Assembly (NCBI RefSeq): GCF_006148925.1
Contig: NZ_VAWB01000001.1
Coordinates: 192,001 to 256,000 of the forward strand
Source: Hyunsoonleella aestuarii
Lineage (GTDB): Bacteria > Bacteroidota > Bacteroidia > Flavobacteriales > Flavobacteriaceae
Reading direction: 5' to 3'
Length of the DNA stretch: 64,000 nucleotides
The notes beneath the pieces are model-generated. The model was not told the DNA's origin, did not search any database, and saw only the letters and a list, made by a program, of their open reading frames with translations. Made by a program: the position numbers and the translations under genes. Below are positions 62,402 to 64,000 of the stretch, piece after piece (the first letter of the stretch is position 1; every line of letters begins with the position of its first letter).

Positions 62402-64000
62402 ATGATTTACATTGAGCCAAAAATTTTAGAACGCATAAACAGTTGGTTAACCCCTACTTTTGATAGTAAAACACAACAGTTAATAAAAGAAAGTATTGCA
62501 AACAACCCAGAAGATATTCAGGAAAGTTTTTACAAAGATTTAGAGTTTGGTACTGGAGGTATGAGAGGTGTAATGGGTGTAGGTACCAATCGTATTAATA
62601 AATACACATTAGGTAAAAGCACGCAAGGTTTGAGTGATTATCTGCATGAATGCTTCTCTAATGAAAAGCCTAAAGTTGCCATAGCTTATGATTGCAGACA
62701 CAACAGTAAAAGTTTAGCAAAAATTGTGGCTGATGTTTTTTCAGCAAACAATATTGAAGTTTATTTATTTGAAGATTTAAGAGCAACACCAGAATTATCA
62801 TTCGCTGTTAGACATTTAAATTGTCATTGTGGGATTGTTTTAACCGCTTCTCATAACCCCCCAGAGTATAATGGCTACAAGGTTTATTGGCAAGATGGGG
62901 GGCAATTAGTTCCACCACACGACAATGCTGTAATTAATAGAATTAATGAGTTAGACTATGCAGATATTAAATTTGAAGCTAACGACACTTTAACCCATTA
63001 TATTGGAAAAGAAGTCGATAATGTTTTTATTGATGCGTCCGTTAAAAATGGATGTGTTGGTGCTTCACAAGATGCTAAAGATAATTTAACCATTGTTTTT
63101 ACTTCGCTTCACGGAACCTCTATAACTGCCGTTCCAGAAACCTTAAAACGTGCTGGCTATAAGAATGTGCATATAGTTAAAGAGCAAGAAATCCCAAACG
63201 GTGATTTCCCAACTGTAGCTTCACCAAATCCAGAAGAACCGGCTGCTTTAAAAATGGCACTAGAATTAGCAGAAGAAGTAAATGCAGATATTGTAATAGG
63301 AACAGATCCAGATTGTGATAGATTAGGTGTTGCTGTTCGTAATTCTGAAAATGAATTACAGCTCTTAAACGGAAATCAAACCATGCTAATGATGACTGAT
63401 TTTCTGTTAAAGCAATGGCAAGGAGAAGATAAGTTAAAGGGTAAAGAATTCATAGCTTCCACTATAGTTTCAACACCAATGCTAACCAAATTAGCTTCAG
63501 CCTATAACGTTGAAAGTAAAATTGTTTTAACTGGTTTTAAATGGATTGCTAAATTAATAAAGGACTATCCAGAATTAGATTTTATTGGTGGTGGTGAAGA
63601 AAGTTTCGGATTTATGGTTGGGGATTTTGTACGTGATAAAGATGCCGTGACCTCAACGCTATTAGCTTGCGAAATTGCAGCTATTTCTAAATCTACAGGA
63701 AGTTCGTTTTACAATGAATTAATAAAACTATATGTTGAACATGGCTGTTACAAAGAAAAATTAATCTCGCTTACTAAAAAAGGTATTGAAGGCGCTCAAG
63801 AGATAAAACAGATGATGACCGACGCTCGTAAAAATCCATTGAAAATAGTTAATGGGTCGAAAGTAGTGAAAATGGAAGATTACGATTTATCCATTTCAAA
63901 AAATATGCTTACAGGCGAAGAAAACAAAATTGATATTCCAAAGTCGAACGTGATTATTTATTATTTAGAAGATGGTAGTCAAATTGCATTAAGACCTAGC
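62402..64000 (+). CDS. Phospho-sugar mutase (phosphoglucomutase/phosphomannomutase), C-terminus outside window
   Basis: 533 codons are visible without a stop. Domain 1 shows [20 protein letters not shown] (by position 48-67), the phosphoserine loop [13 protein letters not shown] with Ser150, and the metal-binding loop [10 protein letters not shown]. The sugar-binding GGGEESFG loop follows, so only the last part of domain 4 is missing. It belongs to the long (about 570-residue) alpha-phosphohexomutase group that interconverts hexose-1- and hexose-6-phosphates, including possibly phosphopentoses. Start is ATG 62402, with a -7 element 21 nt upstream. Confidence 0.95.
   Translation, partial: MIYIEPKILERINSWLTPTFDSKTQQLIKESIANNPEDIQESFYKDLEFGTGGMRGVMGVGTNRINKYTLGKSTQGLSDYLHECFSNEKPKVAIAYDCRHNSKSLAKIVADVFSANNIEVYLFEDLRATPELSFAVRHLNCHCGIVLTASHNPPEYNGYKVYWQDGGQLVPPHDNAVINRINELDYADIKFEANDTLTHYIGKEVDNVFIDASVKNGCVGASQDAKDNLTIVFTSLHGTSITAVPETLKRAGYKNVHIVKEQEIPNGDFPTVASPNPEEPAALKMALELAEEVNADIVIGTDPDCDRLGVAVRNSENELQLLNGNQTMLMMTDFLLKQWQGEDKLKGKEFIASTIVSTPMLTKLASAYNVESKIVLTGFKWIAKLIKDYPELDFIGGGEESFGFMVGDFVRDKDAVTSTLLACEIAAISKSTGSSFYNELIKLYVEHGCYKEKLISLTKKGIEGAQEIKQMMTDARKNPLKIVNGSKVVKMEDYDLSISKNMLTGEENKIDIPKSNVIIYYLEDGSQIALRPS

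Overview
The window is AT-rich DNA from a member of the Bacteroidetes, almost certainly a marine-type Flavobacteriaceae (genus not determinable from here). The evidence is the -7 element TAnnTTTG in front of many genes, two proteins with type IX secretion (T9SS) sorting tails, family members typical of flavobacteria (DUF6913, DUF4252, DUF2279, DUF4199, a GlmU-like nucleotidyltransferase, a long GAPDH, a short CarB), a TonB-dependent receptor, and gene orders such as bamD-rpoZ-coaBC. I see no phage, insertion sequence, CRISPR array, tRNA or rRNA. This is mostly core chromosome with a few accessory loci.

Layout. 1-5.8 kb: bamD-rpoZ-coaBC operon (coaBC cut by the window start), DUF6913-dapA, a 5'-nucleotidase split into two genes, and a DoxX-like gene. 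5.8-10 kb: an unknown membrane protein, ligA, prmC and a GNAT gene. 10-12.7 kb: an operon of an LEA-like lipoprotein, ribD, a HAD phosphatase and a YigZ-family protein. 12.7-16 kb: a thioesterase, then dnaA, a low-molecular-weight phosphatase and a SAM methyltransferase. 16-20 kb: a transglycosylase-like gene and the dapF-GNAT-mltG-DUF2279 operon. 20-26.4 kb: htrA, an unusual gap gene, a coiled-coil membrane protein, hsp20, a tiny gene, trmD and a sirtuin. 26.4-30.4 kb: a GMC oxidoreductase with its Tat-dependent small subunit, a glycosyltransferase and a haem-binding protein. 30.4-32.6 kb: a helical-repeat gene, purB and a small membrane protein. 32.6-34.9 kb: an ECF sigma / repeat-tailed membrane protein / two DUF4252 operon behind a putative self-recognised promoter.

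35-42.5 kb is the most system-like region: an S41 protease, a DUF71/COG2102 PP-loop enzyme, a BtuB-like receptor behind a cobalamin riboswitch, and a divergent btuF-btuC-btuD transporter operon. Together they read as a vitamin B12 capture, import and perhaps salvage locus. 42.6-47.4 kb holds a histidine-rich TPR protein, rmuC, an acyl-CoA thioesterase and a T9SS-tagged cupredoxin. 47.5-54.2 kb holds carB without its regulatory domain, rpmH (L34), a TPR membrane protein, an MltD-like transglycosylase and small genes. 54.3-60.6 kb holds mtaB, a second T9SS protein, an orphan oligopeptide-binding lipoprotein, a PD40 propeller protein, the GlmU-like gene and zinc-free L31. 60.8-64 kb holds DUF4199, a family 2 glycosyltransferase and a phospho-sugar mutase cut by the window end.

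I did not find a clearly new multi-gene system. The best candidates for follow-up are the B12/DUF71 locus, the ECF-sigma/repeat/DUF4252 operon, the GAPDH and CarB variants, the zinc-less sirtuin, and several palindromic intergenic elements.
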